Shown here: positions 1 to 8,629 of the stretch, piece after piece
How the letters are laid out: each line of letters opens with the position of its first letter
How positions within the stretch are numbered: position 1 is the stretch's first letter
NCBI GenBank assembly: GCA_025041175.1
Contig: JAKCFJ010000003.1
Location: 434,001-498,000, forward strand
Length of the DNA stretch: 64,000 bases
Reading direction: 5' to 3'
DNA from: Halobacteriales archaeon YIM A00010
GTDB lineage: Archaea; Halobacteriota; Halobacteria; Halobacteriales; Haloarculaceae
Translations under genes and position numbers: made by a program
Notes under the pieces: model-generated
Seen by the model: only the letters and a program-made list of their open reading frames with translations
Databases searched by the model: none
What the model was told of the DNA's origin: nothing

Positions 1-530
1 GAGTGCGCCCCTGTCGTGTTGTTGCCGATCGCCCCGCCGAGTGCGCTGCGGTCGGCAGTCGAGGGATCCGGTGCGAATTTCAGCTCGTGGGGTTCGAGCG
101 CCCGGTTGAGTTCGCCGATCGTGATGCCCGCCTGCGCTCGCGCCCGGCCCGCGTCCGGATCGACCGCCAGCACGCGGTCCATGTACCGGGTGAAATCCAG
201 CACGACCGCCTCGTTGACCGCTTGGCCAGCGAGGCTGGTCCCGCCGCCGCGGGGCAGTACGGGAATCTCCCGTTCGGCGCAGTAGCGCATCACCGCCGCG
301 ACGTCCTCCGTCGAGGTCGGGAAGACGACGCCGATGGGCAACACCTCGTAGGCGCTGGCGTCTGTCGCGTACAGCTCCCGCGAGTACTCGTCGAAGCGCA
401 CGTCACCGTCGACGCGCGCTGTTAGGTCCGCCACGAGACCCGGTTGCTCGATCGCTTCGCTTCGATAATCGTACTCCGCCCGGCTGTCGGTCGCCGGATC
501 ACTGTCCGGTGGATGATCGCTCGTAGCCAT
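1..530 (-). CDS. FAD-linked oxidase (GlcD/D-lactate dehydrogenase type), N-terminal part only
   Basis: The reverse strand from the ATG at 530 encodes an open frame that runs off the left edge without a stop. The first ~175 residues show the N-terminal PCMH-type FAD-binding domain. A glycine-rich PRGGGTSLAGQAV segment lies near residues 90-105, and a later LGGAIGNNTTGA segment is typical of glycolate oxidase subunit D and D-lactate dehydrogenases. Members of this family oxidise 2-hydroxyacids to 2-oxoacids with FAD. The start lies 6 nt after the stop of the CaiB/BaiF remnant, so the two are probably co-transcribed with the ThDP enzyme upstream. The C-terminal substrate and Fe-S domains, if present, are outside the window. 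The family is secure; the substrate is unknown. A second oxidase of this type lies at 43.5-44.9 kb. Confidence 0.85.
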   Translation of the reverse strand, partial: MATSDHPPDSDPATDSRAEYDYRSEAIEQPGLVADLTARVDGDVRFDEYSRELYATDASAYEVLPIGVVFPTSTEDVAAVMRYCAEREIPVLPRGGGTSLAGQAVNEAVVLDFTRYMDRVLAVDPDAGRARAQAGITIGELNRALEPHELKFAPDPSTADRSALGGAIGNNTTGAH

Positions 531-536
531 TGGTGT

Positions 537-809
537 TCATTCGCTGGGGATCGCGCCTTCCTCGCGGAGCGCGATCTCTTCGTCGGCGTATCCTGCCGCC
601 CGAAGGACCGCCTCGGTGTCCTCACCGAGCAGCGGCGGCGCTGACTCGAACCCGCTAGAGGCGTTCTCGAAGTTCAGCGGGTGTTCGATCTTGATCACCT
701 CCCTCCCCTGATTTGCGAGCAGCAACGCGGCGAAGCCGCCGGTCACGAACGTTGTCAGGTCGATGGCGGTGATACCGCCCAGTATCCGAGTCCGATTCGT
801 GCTATTCAT
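537..809 (-). pseudogene. CaiB/BaiF (family III) CoA-transferase reduced to its two ends
   Basis: This frame encodes 90 residues. The first ~43 match the N-terminus of family III CoA-transferases (GGITAIDLTTFVTGGFA, then REVIKIEHP). The last ~35 match their extreme C-terminus (APPLLGEDTEAVL, then a tyrosine and an acidic tail). Intact enzymes are about 390-400 residues, so roughly 300 central residues, including the catalytic Asp region, are missing. The reading frame stays open across the junction near position 680. It cannot be a working CoA-transferase as it stands. It sits between the ThDP enzyme gene and the FAD-linked oxidase on the same strand, so the deletion removed a step of what looks like one acyl-CoA or 2-hydroxyacid operon. 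The start is the ATG at 809. Confidence 0.75.
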
Positions 810-866
810 ACTCGTGGTGCGCGAACAACCGATTTCCGTTGGTAAACGTTCCCGTCATCGGCGATG

Positions 867-2489
867 CTACTGTAGATCGGGGCGCGAGAGTTCGGTTTCC
901 TTCGAAGTGACGACTTCGACCAGCGTCGGCGTTCCCGCCTCGGTCTTCTCGACGCCGCGTTCGAGCGCCGGCGCGATCCGTTCGGGGTCCTCGACGCGTT
1001 CGGTGTGAGCGCCGAGTCCTGCCATCACCTCGCTCCACTCGCCGAAAAAGGGCGTGTCGTACGACGCCATCTCGTAGTTGTTCAGATACACCGAGAGAAT
1101 GGGGATCTCCTCCCGGACCGCGGTCTCGAAGTCCAAGCCGGTCATCCCGATGGCCCCGTCGCCCCAGAGATTGACACACAGCTTCTCGGGGTGGAGCAGC
1201 TTCGCGCCCATCGCGAGACCGAGTCCATACCCCAGTTGGGTCGTCTTCCCCCAGCCGATGTACGACAGCGGCTCGGTCGACTCCCAGAACGGCGCGAGGA
1301 AGTCCCGCGGGTTGCCGGCGTCGTGGGTGATGATCGTCTCGGCGGCGTCGAACACCTCGGTCATCTCGTTGATCACCCGATACGGGTTGATCGGCGTCTC
1401 GTCGGCGGTGAGTTTCGGGTGCCACTGTTCGAGCCACTCCTCGCGCACCGCGTCGATCTCCGCCGCAACCCTGTCGAAGCGGTCGTGGTCGCCCCCGCAA
1501 CGATCGGTGATCGCCCCGACGAGCGCCTCTAGGGTGAGGCGAGCGTCGCCGACCAGCGCGTACTCCGAGGCAACGTCTTTGTCGATGTCCGTCGGATCGA
1601 GCGTCGAATGGACGATCGTCTTGTCCTCGGTGTCGGGGAGGGTGAGACCGTACGCGGTGTCGGTGAAGCTACAGCCGATCCCGAAGACCACGTCGGCCTC
1701 CCGCATGAAGTGCGAGAGCGGACCCGGCTCGCTCTGGCTCGCGGCACCCAGCGACAACGGGTGGTCCTCCGGAAACGCGCTTTTCCCGTTGAGGCTCGTC
1801 GCCACGGGAGCCTCGAGCGCCTCCGCGAACTCCTGTAACGCGTCCCACCCGTTCGCGTAGTGGACGCCCTGCCCGGCGAAGATCACCGGGCGATTGGCCT
1901 CAAGTAGCACGTCGGAAACCTCCTCGACGCCGTCGGGATCGGGACCCGAACGGTGGGAAGAGGCGGGTTCGTAGTCGAACTCAGAGACCTCAGCGTAGAA
2001 AACGTCTTTGGGGACCTCGACCACCGCGGGCCGGGGCCGGCCGTTACGCGCCGCGCTGAACGCCCGGCGCATCGTCTCGCCAACGGCCTCGGGATCGGTC
2101 AGCTGCTCCGTCGACTTGCTAATATGTTGGTAATTAACCAACGAGTTGAACTTCGGATCGACGTCGGTTTTGGCCTCGTCGTAGCCGGCAGGGATCGCAA
2201 TTAGGGGAGCCGACTCCCCGTAGGCCTGGGCCACCGCGCCGAAGGCGTTCTCGGTTCCGGGACCGTGTTGGCATGCGAACGCGGCGATCCGTTCACCGGC
2301 GGTCAGCCTGCCGACCGCGTCGGCCATGTGGACAGCGGTTCGCTCCTGTCTGGTGACGATCGATCGGATCCCCGCTTCCTCCGCGGAAGCCGTATCGAAC
2401 AACGGATTGCTCGGGAACCCGAACAGGTACTCTACGCCCTCCGCACTCAGTACGTTCGCGATTGCTTCGTTGACGTCCATGGGACTCAT
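867..2489 (-). CDS. Thiamine-diphosphate-dependent enzyme (acetolactate synthase/benzoylformate decarboxylase-like)
   Basis: This 540-residue protein has the full three-domain layout of the ThDP decarboxylase/synthase family. The N-terminal Pyr domain carries the conserved Glu in TRQERTAVHMADA near residue 48. A central TH3 domain follows. The C-terminal PP domain has a GDGAIGMTG segment and a downstream LNN, the GDG-x(~26)-NN motif that binds Mg-ThDP. Length is normal for the family (about 530-600). The usual activity is decarboxylation of a 2-oxoacid, with or without ligation to a second carbonyl. It is probably not the biosynthetic IlvB, since no regulatory subunit or ilv genes adjoin it. 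The FAD-linked oxidase and CoA-transferase remnant downstream suggest catabolism of a 2-hydroxy- or 2-oxoacid. Substrate is not assignable. Start is ATG 2489 or the in-frame ATG at 2480. Confidence 0.85.
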   Translation of the reverse strand: MSPMDVNEAIANVLSAEGVEYLFGFPSNPLFDTASAEEAGIRSIVTRQERTAVHMADAVGRLTAGERIAAFACQHGPGTENAFGAVAQAYGESAPLIAIPAGYDEAKTDVDPKFNSLVNYQHISKSTEQLTDPEAVGETMRRAFSAARNGRPRPAVVEVPKDVFYAEVSEFDYEPASSHRSGPDPDGVEEVSDVLLEANRPVIFAGQGVHYANGWDALQEFAEALEAPVATSLNGKSAFPEDHPLSLGAASQSEPGPLSHFMREADVVFGIGCSFTDTAYGLTLPDTEDKTIVHSTLDPTDIDKDVASEYALVGDARLTLEALVGAITDRCGGDHDRFDRVAAEIDAVREEWLEQWHPKLTADETPINPYRVINEMTEVFDAAETIITHDAGNPRDFLAPFWESTEPLSYIGWGKTTQLGYGLGLAMGAKLLHPEKLCVNLWGDGAIGMTGLDFETAVREEIPILSVYLNNYEMASYDTPFFGEWSEVMAGLGAHTERVEDPERIAPALERGVEKTEAGTPTLVEVVTSKETELSRPDLQ

Positions 2490-2615
2490 GCCGGTCGGCA
2501 GTTGTTTGTCATCACACTCGACACGTGATAAATATTGTCACCCACGCCGTGTTCTGCCGCTACTTCGATCCGGCTGATCAGGCGCTCTCCAGCGAGGCAA
2601 CGGGTCGCGCGAGGA

Positions 2616-3812
2616 TCACAGCCACCGAATCGTGGCGGCCACGAGGCCTGCGGCGGCGAGCGCGATAACGCCGAGCACGCCGAGCAACGCCGACGCGCTG
2701 ACGTAGGTGAGCAACGCACCCGAAAGCGCCGCTCCGCCCGCACCGAGACCGAACATTCCGAGATACGTGTAGCCGTACGAGAGACCGTGGACGTCCGCCG
2801 TCGAGTACTCGGCGATCAACACCTGGTAGATCGGTGCCGTCGCGTACAGACAGAACCCGATCAGACCACAGACGAGAAAGAAGGCGGTCGTGCTCGTCGC
2901 CGCTGTGGGCAGAAAGACGAACGCGAGCACCCCAAGCGATCCCAACGTCGTCAACAGCGCGTACTCCGTTTCGACGATATCGGTGACACGGCCCCCGGCG
3001 TACTGGCCGAGAATGCCGATCATCAACAGCCCGGTGTAGATGTAATCGGCGGGTTCGACGCTTTGTCCGAGGAGCGTCAGCGTCTCGAACGCCGGCAAAT
3101 CCCCGATCATGTCGGGCAGGAAGGTGAGCAACCCCCGGTAGTAGACGCCATAAAGCATGACGATGACGAACACGAGCGCGAACCCGGTCGTGAACAGCAG
3201 TCGTGAGTCGGCGACGAACCCGCCGAGATCGAGCGCGTCGTCGTCGGACGCCGCGTCCCCGGCGACGTCGAATTCGATTGTGGTGCCGACGACTGTGACC
3301 ACCACGGCTGGCAGGGCCAGCAACACGACGACCAGCCGCCAGTCGAGAAACAGCAACAGGAACGCGGCGAGCAGCGGTCCGAACGCGGTGCCAACGTTGC
3401 CGCCGACGCCGTGGTAAGCGAACACCGTCCCCCGCTCGGTGGCTCCGCGACTGATCAACGACAGCCCCGCCGGGTGGTAGATACTGGCAGCGATCCCCCA
3501 GATGACTATTGCCCCTGTGAGTGTGAGCACGTTCGGGGCTAGCGCCAGGAGGAAGAATCCGCCACCCATGCCGACGACCGAGGCGACGATCAGCATCCGA
3601 GAGCCGTACTGATCCGCGAGGGAACCGCTGGGTACCGCCCCGATACCGATCAACCCGTATCCGATGCTGACGACGACGCCGAGGACGAACGTCGAGACGT
3701 CGAAGACATCGAGCCAGATGACGATGAAGATCGGGATCGACAGCTCGTAGGTGTGAAAGGAGCCGTGAGCGAGCATCGTAAAGGCGGTGATCGATCGATC
3801 GTTCGTGTCCAT
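2616..3812 (-). CDS. Major facilitator superfamily transporter
   Basis: The 398-residue product is strongly hydrophobic with about 12 predicted membrane helices. The loop between helices 2 and 3 carries a motif-A-like sequence (GSLADQYGSRML), and a hydrophilic Asp-rich stretch near residues 205-220 separates the two six-helix halves. It lies upstream of and in the same direction as the ThDP enzyme, with a gap of about 126 nt, so it may import the substrate of that cluster. Fosmidomycin-resistance-type exporters are a related possibility. Function beyond membrane transport is inference. Confidence 0.8.
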   Translation of the reverse strand: MDTNDRSITAFTMLAHGSFHTYELSIPIFIVIWLDVFDVSTFVLGVVVSIGYGLIGIGAVPSGSLADQYGSRMLIVASVVGMGGGFFLLALAPNVLTLTGAIVIWGIAASIYHPAGLSLISRGATERGTVFAYHGVGGNVGTAFGPLLAAFLLLFLDWRLVVVLLALPAVVVTVVGTTIEFDVAGDAASDDDALDLGGFVADSRLLFTTGFALVFVIVMLYGVYYRGLLTFLPDMIGDLPAFETLTLLGQSVEPADYIYTGLLMIGILGQYAGGRVTDIVETEYALLTTLGSLGVLAFVFLPTAATSTTAFFLVCGLIGFCLYATAPIYQVLIAEYSTADVHGLSYGYTYLGMFGLGAGGAALSGALLTYVSASALLGVLGVIALAAAGLVAATIRWL

Positions 3813-4024
3813 GGTTAGGGTTCGTCACCCGATGACTGTAGTGTATTCACGGTTCGCACAGCCCAACCATCGACGTATCGGCACTAATCAGTTGTGAACG
3901 GATCAATTCCCCTATCGATGGGCGACACGAAGGAAATACTGTTTCCGTGTGATCCGGATGCCCATGGCATCACCCCACGGTCGCGGACCCACGGATTTAA
4001 GACGCTGCTCGACGCGAATCGAAC

Positions 4025-4393
4025 ATGGATCTCATCCATATTGCCCTCAACGTCGCGGACGCCGAGGAAACCGTCGCCTTTTACGAACAGTTCGGATTCG
4101 AGGAGAGCTGGGAGTTCCAGACAGCCGACAACGAGACGAGAAACCGATACATCGCCGACGACAGCGGGACCGAACTTCAACTCTCGGACACCGACGGCGA
4201 AGCGGAGTTCAGCGCTGGCTCGGCGTGGGATCACCTCGCGATCGGCGTCGACGATGTCGACCGGGTGTTCGAGGAAATCGATCACTACGGTGTCGACAAA
4301 GAACCCGGCGATCAGCCCGAAGCCGGTGCGCGGACGGCCTTCGTCCGCGATCCCGACGGCCGTCGAGTCGAACTCGTCGAACCGCTCGAATGA
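4025..4393 (+). CDS. VOC-superfamily (glyoxalase/dioxygenase fold) protein
   Basis: This 122-residue protein matches one vicinal-oxygen-chelate domain made of two beta-alpha-beta-beta-beta modules. The N-terminus MDLIHIALNVADAEETVAFYEQFGFEE resembles lactoylglutathione lyase-like proteins. A metal-ligand His occurs early (LIHIALNV), another in WDHLAIGVDDVD, and a Glu near the C-terminus (RVELVEPLE). Haloarchaea lack glutathione, so the name lactoylglutathione lyase should be read only as a family label. It converges with the CitE-like gene (24 nt between the stops), and its own promoter lies in the ~210-nt gap upstream. The substrate cannot be read from sequence. Confidence 0.8.
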   Translation: MDLIHIALNVADAEETVAFYEQFGFEESWEFQTADNETRNRYIADDSGTELQLSDTDGEAEFSAGSAWDHLAIGVDDVDRVFEEIDHYGVDKEPGDQPEAGARTAFVRDPDGRRVELVEPLE

Positions 4394-4417
4394 CCGGGCC
4401 AAAGCGTGTGTACGCCC

Positions 4418-5329
4418 CTACAGGACGTCAGCAGCCTCGGCCTTGGAAACGATCTCGTTGGCCATTTTGTGGGTCGCCTCGTCGACCATCTGGCCATCGA
4501 CCGTGACTGCGCCTTTACCCTCTTCCTGTGCCTCGGCGTAGGCGTCGACGATGCGCTGGGCGCGGTCGGCGACCTCGGGATCGGGCGCGAAGATCTCGTT
4601 TGCGATCTCGATCTGGCTCGGGTGGATCGCCCACTTGCCGTCACAACCGAGCATGTTCGCATTCGAACACGATCCGCGGAACCCCGCTTCGTCCTCGATG
4701 TCGGCGTAGGGCCCGTCCAAACACGGGAGACCAGCGCTTTTCGCAGCCGCGTTGATGTGCGAGAGCGCGTAGTGCCAGTAGTGGCTCGGATAACCGGGAA
4801 ACTGCCCGATGTCGAGTCCGGGCGTACCCATCGCTGCCGAGTAGTCGCCAGGGCCGAAAATCACGCTCGAGAGTCGATCGCTCGCGTGGGCGATCTCGTG
4901 GACGTTGTGCATCCCCCCGCCGTCTTCGATCTGGGGTTCGAGTCCGATCGCTCCCGCTTCGAGACCGGCGTTTTCCTCGACCTGCGCCAGCAGGTTCTCG
5001 ACCGTGTGGATATCGCTGGCGCGCTTGACCTTCGGGACGATGATGTCGTCGATCTGCTCGCCAGCCTCGCCGACGACCTCGATCACGTCCTCGTACCACC
5101 ACTTGGTGTCGATGCCGTTGATCCGGTAGGATAGGACTTTCCCGCTCCAATCGTGGCTGTGGGCGGCCTCGATCAGGGGATCGCGGGCCTCGGACTTCTG
5201 GGACGGAGCGACCGCGTCTTCGAGGTCGAGAAACACCTCGTCGGCAGCGCTATCAGCAGCCCCCTCCATCATCCGTTCGTCGCTCGCTGGCGTCGCTAAC
5301 TGGGTTCGTCTGAGAGTTGTATCGCTCAT
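4418..5329 (-). CDS. HpcH/HpaI/CitE-family lyase (malyl-CoA/beta-methylmalyl-CoA lyase-like)
   Basis: The 303-residue protein carries the CitE-family landmarks: FLDLEDAVAP near residue 35, a GPGDYSAAMG segment near 180, and the C-terminal GCDGKWAIHPSQIEIANEIF found in (methyl)malyl-CoA lyases. These TIM-barrel enzymes cleave or form C-C bonds between acetyl- or propionyl-CoA and glyoxylate using Mg2+. Haloarchaea use a beta-methylmalyl-CoA lyase in the methylaspartate cycle, and this protein may be that enzyme or a catabolic paralogue. No other methylaspartate-cycle genes adjoin. The IclR regulator at 5639 is divergent from it across a 309-nt AT-rich gap and is the obvious candidate regulator. 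Confidence 0.8.
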   Translation of the reverse strand: MSDTTLRRTQLATPASDERMMEGAADSAADEVFLDLEDAVAPSQKSEARDPLIEAAHSHDWSGKVLSYRINGIDTKWWYEDVIEVVGEAGEQIDDIIVPKVKRASDIHTVENLLAQVEENAGLEAGAIGLEPQIEDGGGMHNVHEIAHASDRLSSVIFGPGDYSAAMGTPGLDIGQFPGYPSHYWHYALSHINAAAKSAGLPCLDGPYADIEDEAGFRGSCSNANMLGCDGKWAIHPSQIEIANEIFAPDPEVADRAQRIVDAYAEAQEEGKGAVTVDGQMVDEATHKMANEIVSKAEAADVL

Positions 5330-5638
5330 GATTGGATTGCGTCTACCGGCTACTTGGTAGGATTCCTCATAAAACTACCCCTGCTCTCTACTGCCGTTGG
5401 CGCTCGTGCGCGCTTGAGAGACAGTCCACGCCGACCTTTCGTTCAGATAGTAGGAACATATATTTTCTATTGATGAATCCGATCTCCGACGACGGCTGTC
5501 CGGGCACTAAAACCAGGGATTTGTTCATTGAACACATCGATATAGAAAATACATCCGGATTGAGCGATCGTACGTTCATCACAGCTGAACAGGTGTCTAT
5601 CCTATAGAATTATTATTGATGGAACAATATCTCCGGTC
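5330..5638. promoter_or_regulatory. Divergent promoter region between the CitE-like lyase and the IclR regulator
   Basis: This stretch is AT-rich with no convincing gene. A TATA-like TTATTATT at about 5609-5616 lies 23-30 nt before the IclR ATG, which fits leaderless transcription. An AT-rich run around 5455-5475 may serve either direction. No clear inverted repeat for IclR was found. Confidence 0.45.
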
Positions 5639-6397
5639 ATGACCGACGACCCGACGAACGTACAGGCGACCGAAACCAGTCTCCGGATCGTCGATGCGCT
5701 GCGAACCCTCGACGGTGCCGGGATTACCGAACTCGCGGACCAGCTGTCCCTTCCGAAAAGCACGGTCCACAACCACATCCAGACACTACGACACCACGAA
5801 TACGTGACCAAAATCGACGGCCAGTACGAGGTCGGACTGCGATTCCTCCAGTTGGGTGAGTACGCTCGCAATCGCAAGCAGATCGCCACGCTCGGTCCGC
5901 CCGAAATCGACAAGCTCGCCGACGAAACGGAGGAAATGGCGAACCTGATCGTCGAGGAATTAGGGTGGGGCGTTTTTCTCTACCGAGCAAAAGGTCTCGA
6001 GGCTGTCCACATGGACACCCACGCCGGAAAACGCGTCCACCTCCACACGACCGGCTTTGGCAAAGCCATCCTCGCTCACCTCCCCGAGGAGCGGGTCGAG
6101 ACCATCCTCGATCGCCACGGTCTGCCAGCAGCGACGAGAGAGACAATCACCGACCGCGCGGCGCTGTACGAGGAACTCGACACTGTCCGGGAACTGGGGT
6201 ACGCTTACGACGACGAGGAACGGTTGGAGGGACTTCGCTGTGTCGCAGCCCCCATCATCGTTGATGATACCGTCCTCGGTGCAGTGAGCGTCTCGGGACC
6301 GAAAAGCCGCATGCGCGGCGAGTGGTACACCGAAGAACTCCCTTCGCTCGTAATGAGCGCCGCGAACGTCATCGAGATCAACAGCACGTACGCCTAA
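5639..6397 (+). CDS. IclR-family transcriptional regulator
   Basis: This 252-residue protein has an N-terminal winged helix (GITELADQLSLPKSTVHNHI, residues ~30-50) followed by the IclR effector-binding domain, with a VHLHTTGFGKAILAHLPEE segment near residues 130-150 and GAVSVSGPKSRM near 220. Length is typical (about 250). IclR proteins in haloarchaea control sugar and aromatic or acyl-CoA catabolism by binding small metabolites. It is divergent from the CitE-like lyase, whose promoter it probably regulates. The start is the ATG at 5639, with a TATA-like box at the leaderless distance. Confidence 0.9.
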   Translation: MTDDPTNVQATETSLRIVDALRTLDGAGITELADQLSLPKSTVHNHIQTLRHHEYVTKIDGQYEVGLRFLQLGEYARNRKQIATLGPPEIDKLADETEEMANLIVEELGWGVFLYRAKGLEAVHMDTHAGKRVHLHTTGFGKAILAHLPEERVETILDRHGLPAATRETITDRAALYEELDTVRELGYAYDDEERLEGLRCVAAPIIVDDTVLGAVSVSGPKSRMRGEWYTEELPSLVMSAANVIEINSTYA

Positions 6398-6980
6398 CGC
6401 CTCGATTACGCCCGTATCGCTGTGTCTGGCACGCTCCGGGAGCGTTCGGAGCGCAACTCCGTCGCCTACTCCGGGTCTCCAAGACCGCATCACTGCGCAG
6501 GCGTTACACACGTACTCATGTAATTATTCAGATCACGCTCATCGACCGTGGATACAACCCGACGCCACGATCGGAGTGGAGCATCGATTACGGCGTGAAA
6601 AATAGAAATAATTGTACTGTTGACGAGGGTACCGAGTCGATCCGTTTTTCTTCGAATGTCCCGTTGCGCTCCGAGAACCGCCGACGAGTACTACCCCATC
6701 GATCAGTACCAACGGAAACGGCGACTACGTTCTGGCACGAACCGTTCGGCGGCTCGTTTTCGGTCGTGTCTGGGAGGATGATCCGTGAGGTACGAATCTG
6801 CCGAGGATGGCTCTTCGGGTCGGTATCCGTTCGCTCTCCTGTATCGGTAGTGGATACAATTATTTCTGTAACTACGTTGGAGGCGGCGGGCAGCAGGATA
6901 ATCGGTCGCACAGCCGCCTCCACCCAGGTACGGCGCGCACATCGCTCGGACGAGAGGGCCGAACCCCTCGCGCTCCGGGA
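6398..6980. other. Intergenic region without a recognisable gene
   Basis: About 580 nt lie between the ends of the convergent IclR and MmsA-type genes. Short open frames exist on both strands, but none resembles a known family or has a supported start. GTATCC and GGATAC half-sites at about 6826 and 6851 form a loose inverted repeat before an AT-rich patch. A decayed gene is possible but cannot be shown. Confidence 0.4.
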
Positions 6981-8456
6981 TCAAGCGCTCGGCCAGCGCT
7001 CGATGTAGATCGTCTTGTCGGTGTAAAAGTGGATCATGTCCTCGCCCTGAGCGTGCAGATCACCGAAGAACGAAGCCTTACGACCGCCGAAGTGGAAGAA
7101 GGCCATTGGAGCTGCCGTCCCGGTGTTCACGCCGAGGTTACCGACGTCGGCCCGGTGGCGGACCGCGCGCGCATCGGCACCGCTCCCTGTGAACAGGCTG
7201 GCCGCATTGCCGAAGTCGCTGCGGTTCAGCACCTCGATCGCTTCGTCGACGTTTTCGACCGGTACCAGACCGAGCACCGGCCCGAAAATTTCTTCTCGGG
7301 CGACAGTCATCTCGGGAGCAACGTCGCCAAACACGGTCGGGGCGAGGAAGTTGCCGTTCTCGTAGCCGTCGACCGCACCGTCACGCCCATCGAGCAGCAA
7401 CTCGGCGCCCTCGTCGATTCCCGTTGCGATCATATCGCGCACGCGCGACTCGTGTTCGGGCGTGATGAGCGCGCCGATGTCCGTCTCGCTGTCGAGACCG
7501 TATCCGACGGTTTGGGCCTTCGATTCCTCGATAACGCGGCTGGCAAACTCGTCGTAGATGCCTTCCTCGACGACGACCACGTCGTTGGCCAGACACCGTT
7601 CACCGCCACAGGCACAGGCCGACGACACCGTTTTCTTCGCCGCGAAGTCGAGATCTGCGGTCTCCGTGACGATGATGTGGTTCTTTGCTCCCCCCTGTGC
7701 TTGCACACGCTTCCCGTTGGCCGCTGCCCGCTCGTAGATCGTCTTGGCGACCGGCGTGGAGCCGACGAATGACACCCCCTCGATCCCGTCGTGATCGAGG
7801 AGCGCGTTCACGGTATCGACGCTGCCGTTGACGAGTTGGACAAGACCGTCCGGAAAGCCGGCCGCATCGATCAGTTCGAACAAACGCTGTGCGACGACTG
7901 GATCCTGCTCGCTCGGTTTCAGGATGAACGCGTTTCCGGTCGCAACCGCGTACGGCAGGAACCACAACGGGATCATCCCCGGGAAGTTGAACGGTGTGAT
8001 CGCAGTAAACACGCCCAGGGGCTTGCGGACCGCCGTCTCGTCGATCTCCGGGGCGGCGTTCGGCAGGTGACCCGCCTGCATCATCGACGGAGTGCCACAG
8101 GCGACTTCGACGTTCTCGATGCCCCGCCGGAGCTCGCCCTTCGCCTCCGCGAACGTCTTCCCGTGCTCTCGGACGAGAATCTCCGCGAGTTCGTCTTGAT
8201 GGTCTTCGAGCGACTGCTTGAGCTCGAACAGCGGCTGAATACGTTCCTCGATGGGGGTCTCGCTCCACGCTTCGAACGCCTCTTGGCCGGCGTGGACTGC
8301 GGCGTTTACGTCGTCCTCGCTGCTGAACCCGACGTACGAGATCGCCTCGCCGGTTGCTGGATTGACGACGTCCTGACCGTCGCCCGATGGCGTGCGCCAG
8401 CCGCCGTCGATGTAGTTCTGTACGTCGTCCCACGGTGGAGATGCATCAAGCGTCAT
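6981..8456 (-). CDS. mmsA: CoA-acylating (methyl)malonate-semialdehyde dehydrogenase-like aldehyde dehydrogenase
   Basis: The 491-residue product is an aldehyde dehydrogenase closest in layout to MmsA/IolA. Visible are the ITPFNFPGMIPLWFLPYAVA segment, the KPSEQDP cofactor stretch, the GVSFVGSTPVAKTIYERA Rossmann motif and a catalytic-cysteine region reading CGGERCLAND. Canonical MmsA has GQRCMA, so a Gln is replaced by Glu here. The family converts malonate or methylmalonate semialdehyde to acetyl- or propionyl-CoA with NAD+ and CoA. The divergent class III aminotransferase at 8630 fits beta-alanine or beta-aminoisobutyrate breakdown. I chose ATG 8456 (MTLDASPPWDD) because residues upstream of it do not look like the family N-terminus. 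Confidence 0.85.
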   Translation of the reverse strand: MTLDASPPWDDVQNYIDGGWRTPSGDGQDVVNPATGEAISYVGFSSEDDVNAAVHAGQEAFEAWSETPIEERIQPLFELKQSLEDHQDELAEILVREHGKTFAEAKGELRRGIENVEVACGTPSMMQAGHLPNAAPEIDETAVRKPLGVFTAITPFNFPGMIPLWFLPYAVATGNAFILKPSEQDPVVAQRLFELIDAAGFPDGLVQLVNGSVDTVNALLDHDGIEGVSFVGSTPVAKTIYERAAANGKRVQAQGGAKNHIIVTETADLDFAAKKTVSSACACGGERCLANDVVVVEEGIYDEFASRVIEESKAQTVGYGLDSETDIGALITPEHESRVRDMIATGIDEGAELLLDGRDGAVDGYENGNFLAPTVFGDVAPEMTVAREEIFGPVLGLVPVENVDEAIEVLNRSDFGNAASLFTGSGADARAVRHRADVGNLGVNTGTAAPMAFFHFGGRKASFFGDLHAQGEDMIHFYTDKTIYIERWPSA

Positions 8457-8629
8457 CGGACGTCCGAAACTGTGCTCCCTGCGCAATAAGTCTTTCCTAC
8501 ACTTTCCGAATAAAAGATAGAACATAGGGAAAGAGTAACCGTACAACCGAATCAAATAGAAATCTGTTCTATAAAATCGTCATTAGGCCCAAGATTAATC
8601 AATAGTGGGGTAATAGATGACACACACGG
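8457..8629. promoter_or_regulatory. Divergent promoter region, dehydrogenase and aminotransferase genes
   Basis: A 173-nt AT-rich spacer holds both promoters. A TATA-like GATTAATCAAT at about 8593-8603 lies roughly 30 nt before the aminotransferase ATG at 8630. The Lrp regulator encoded downstream of the aminotransferase is a plausible binder, but no unambiguous operator is visible. Confidence 0.4.

Noticed and set aside
6588-6923. 111-codon reverse frame in the gap after the IclR gene
   Set aside because: No family features, atypical composition and no supported start or promoter.
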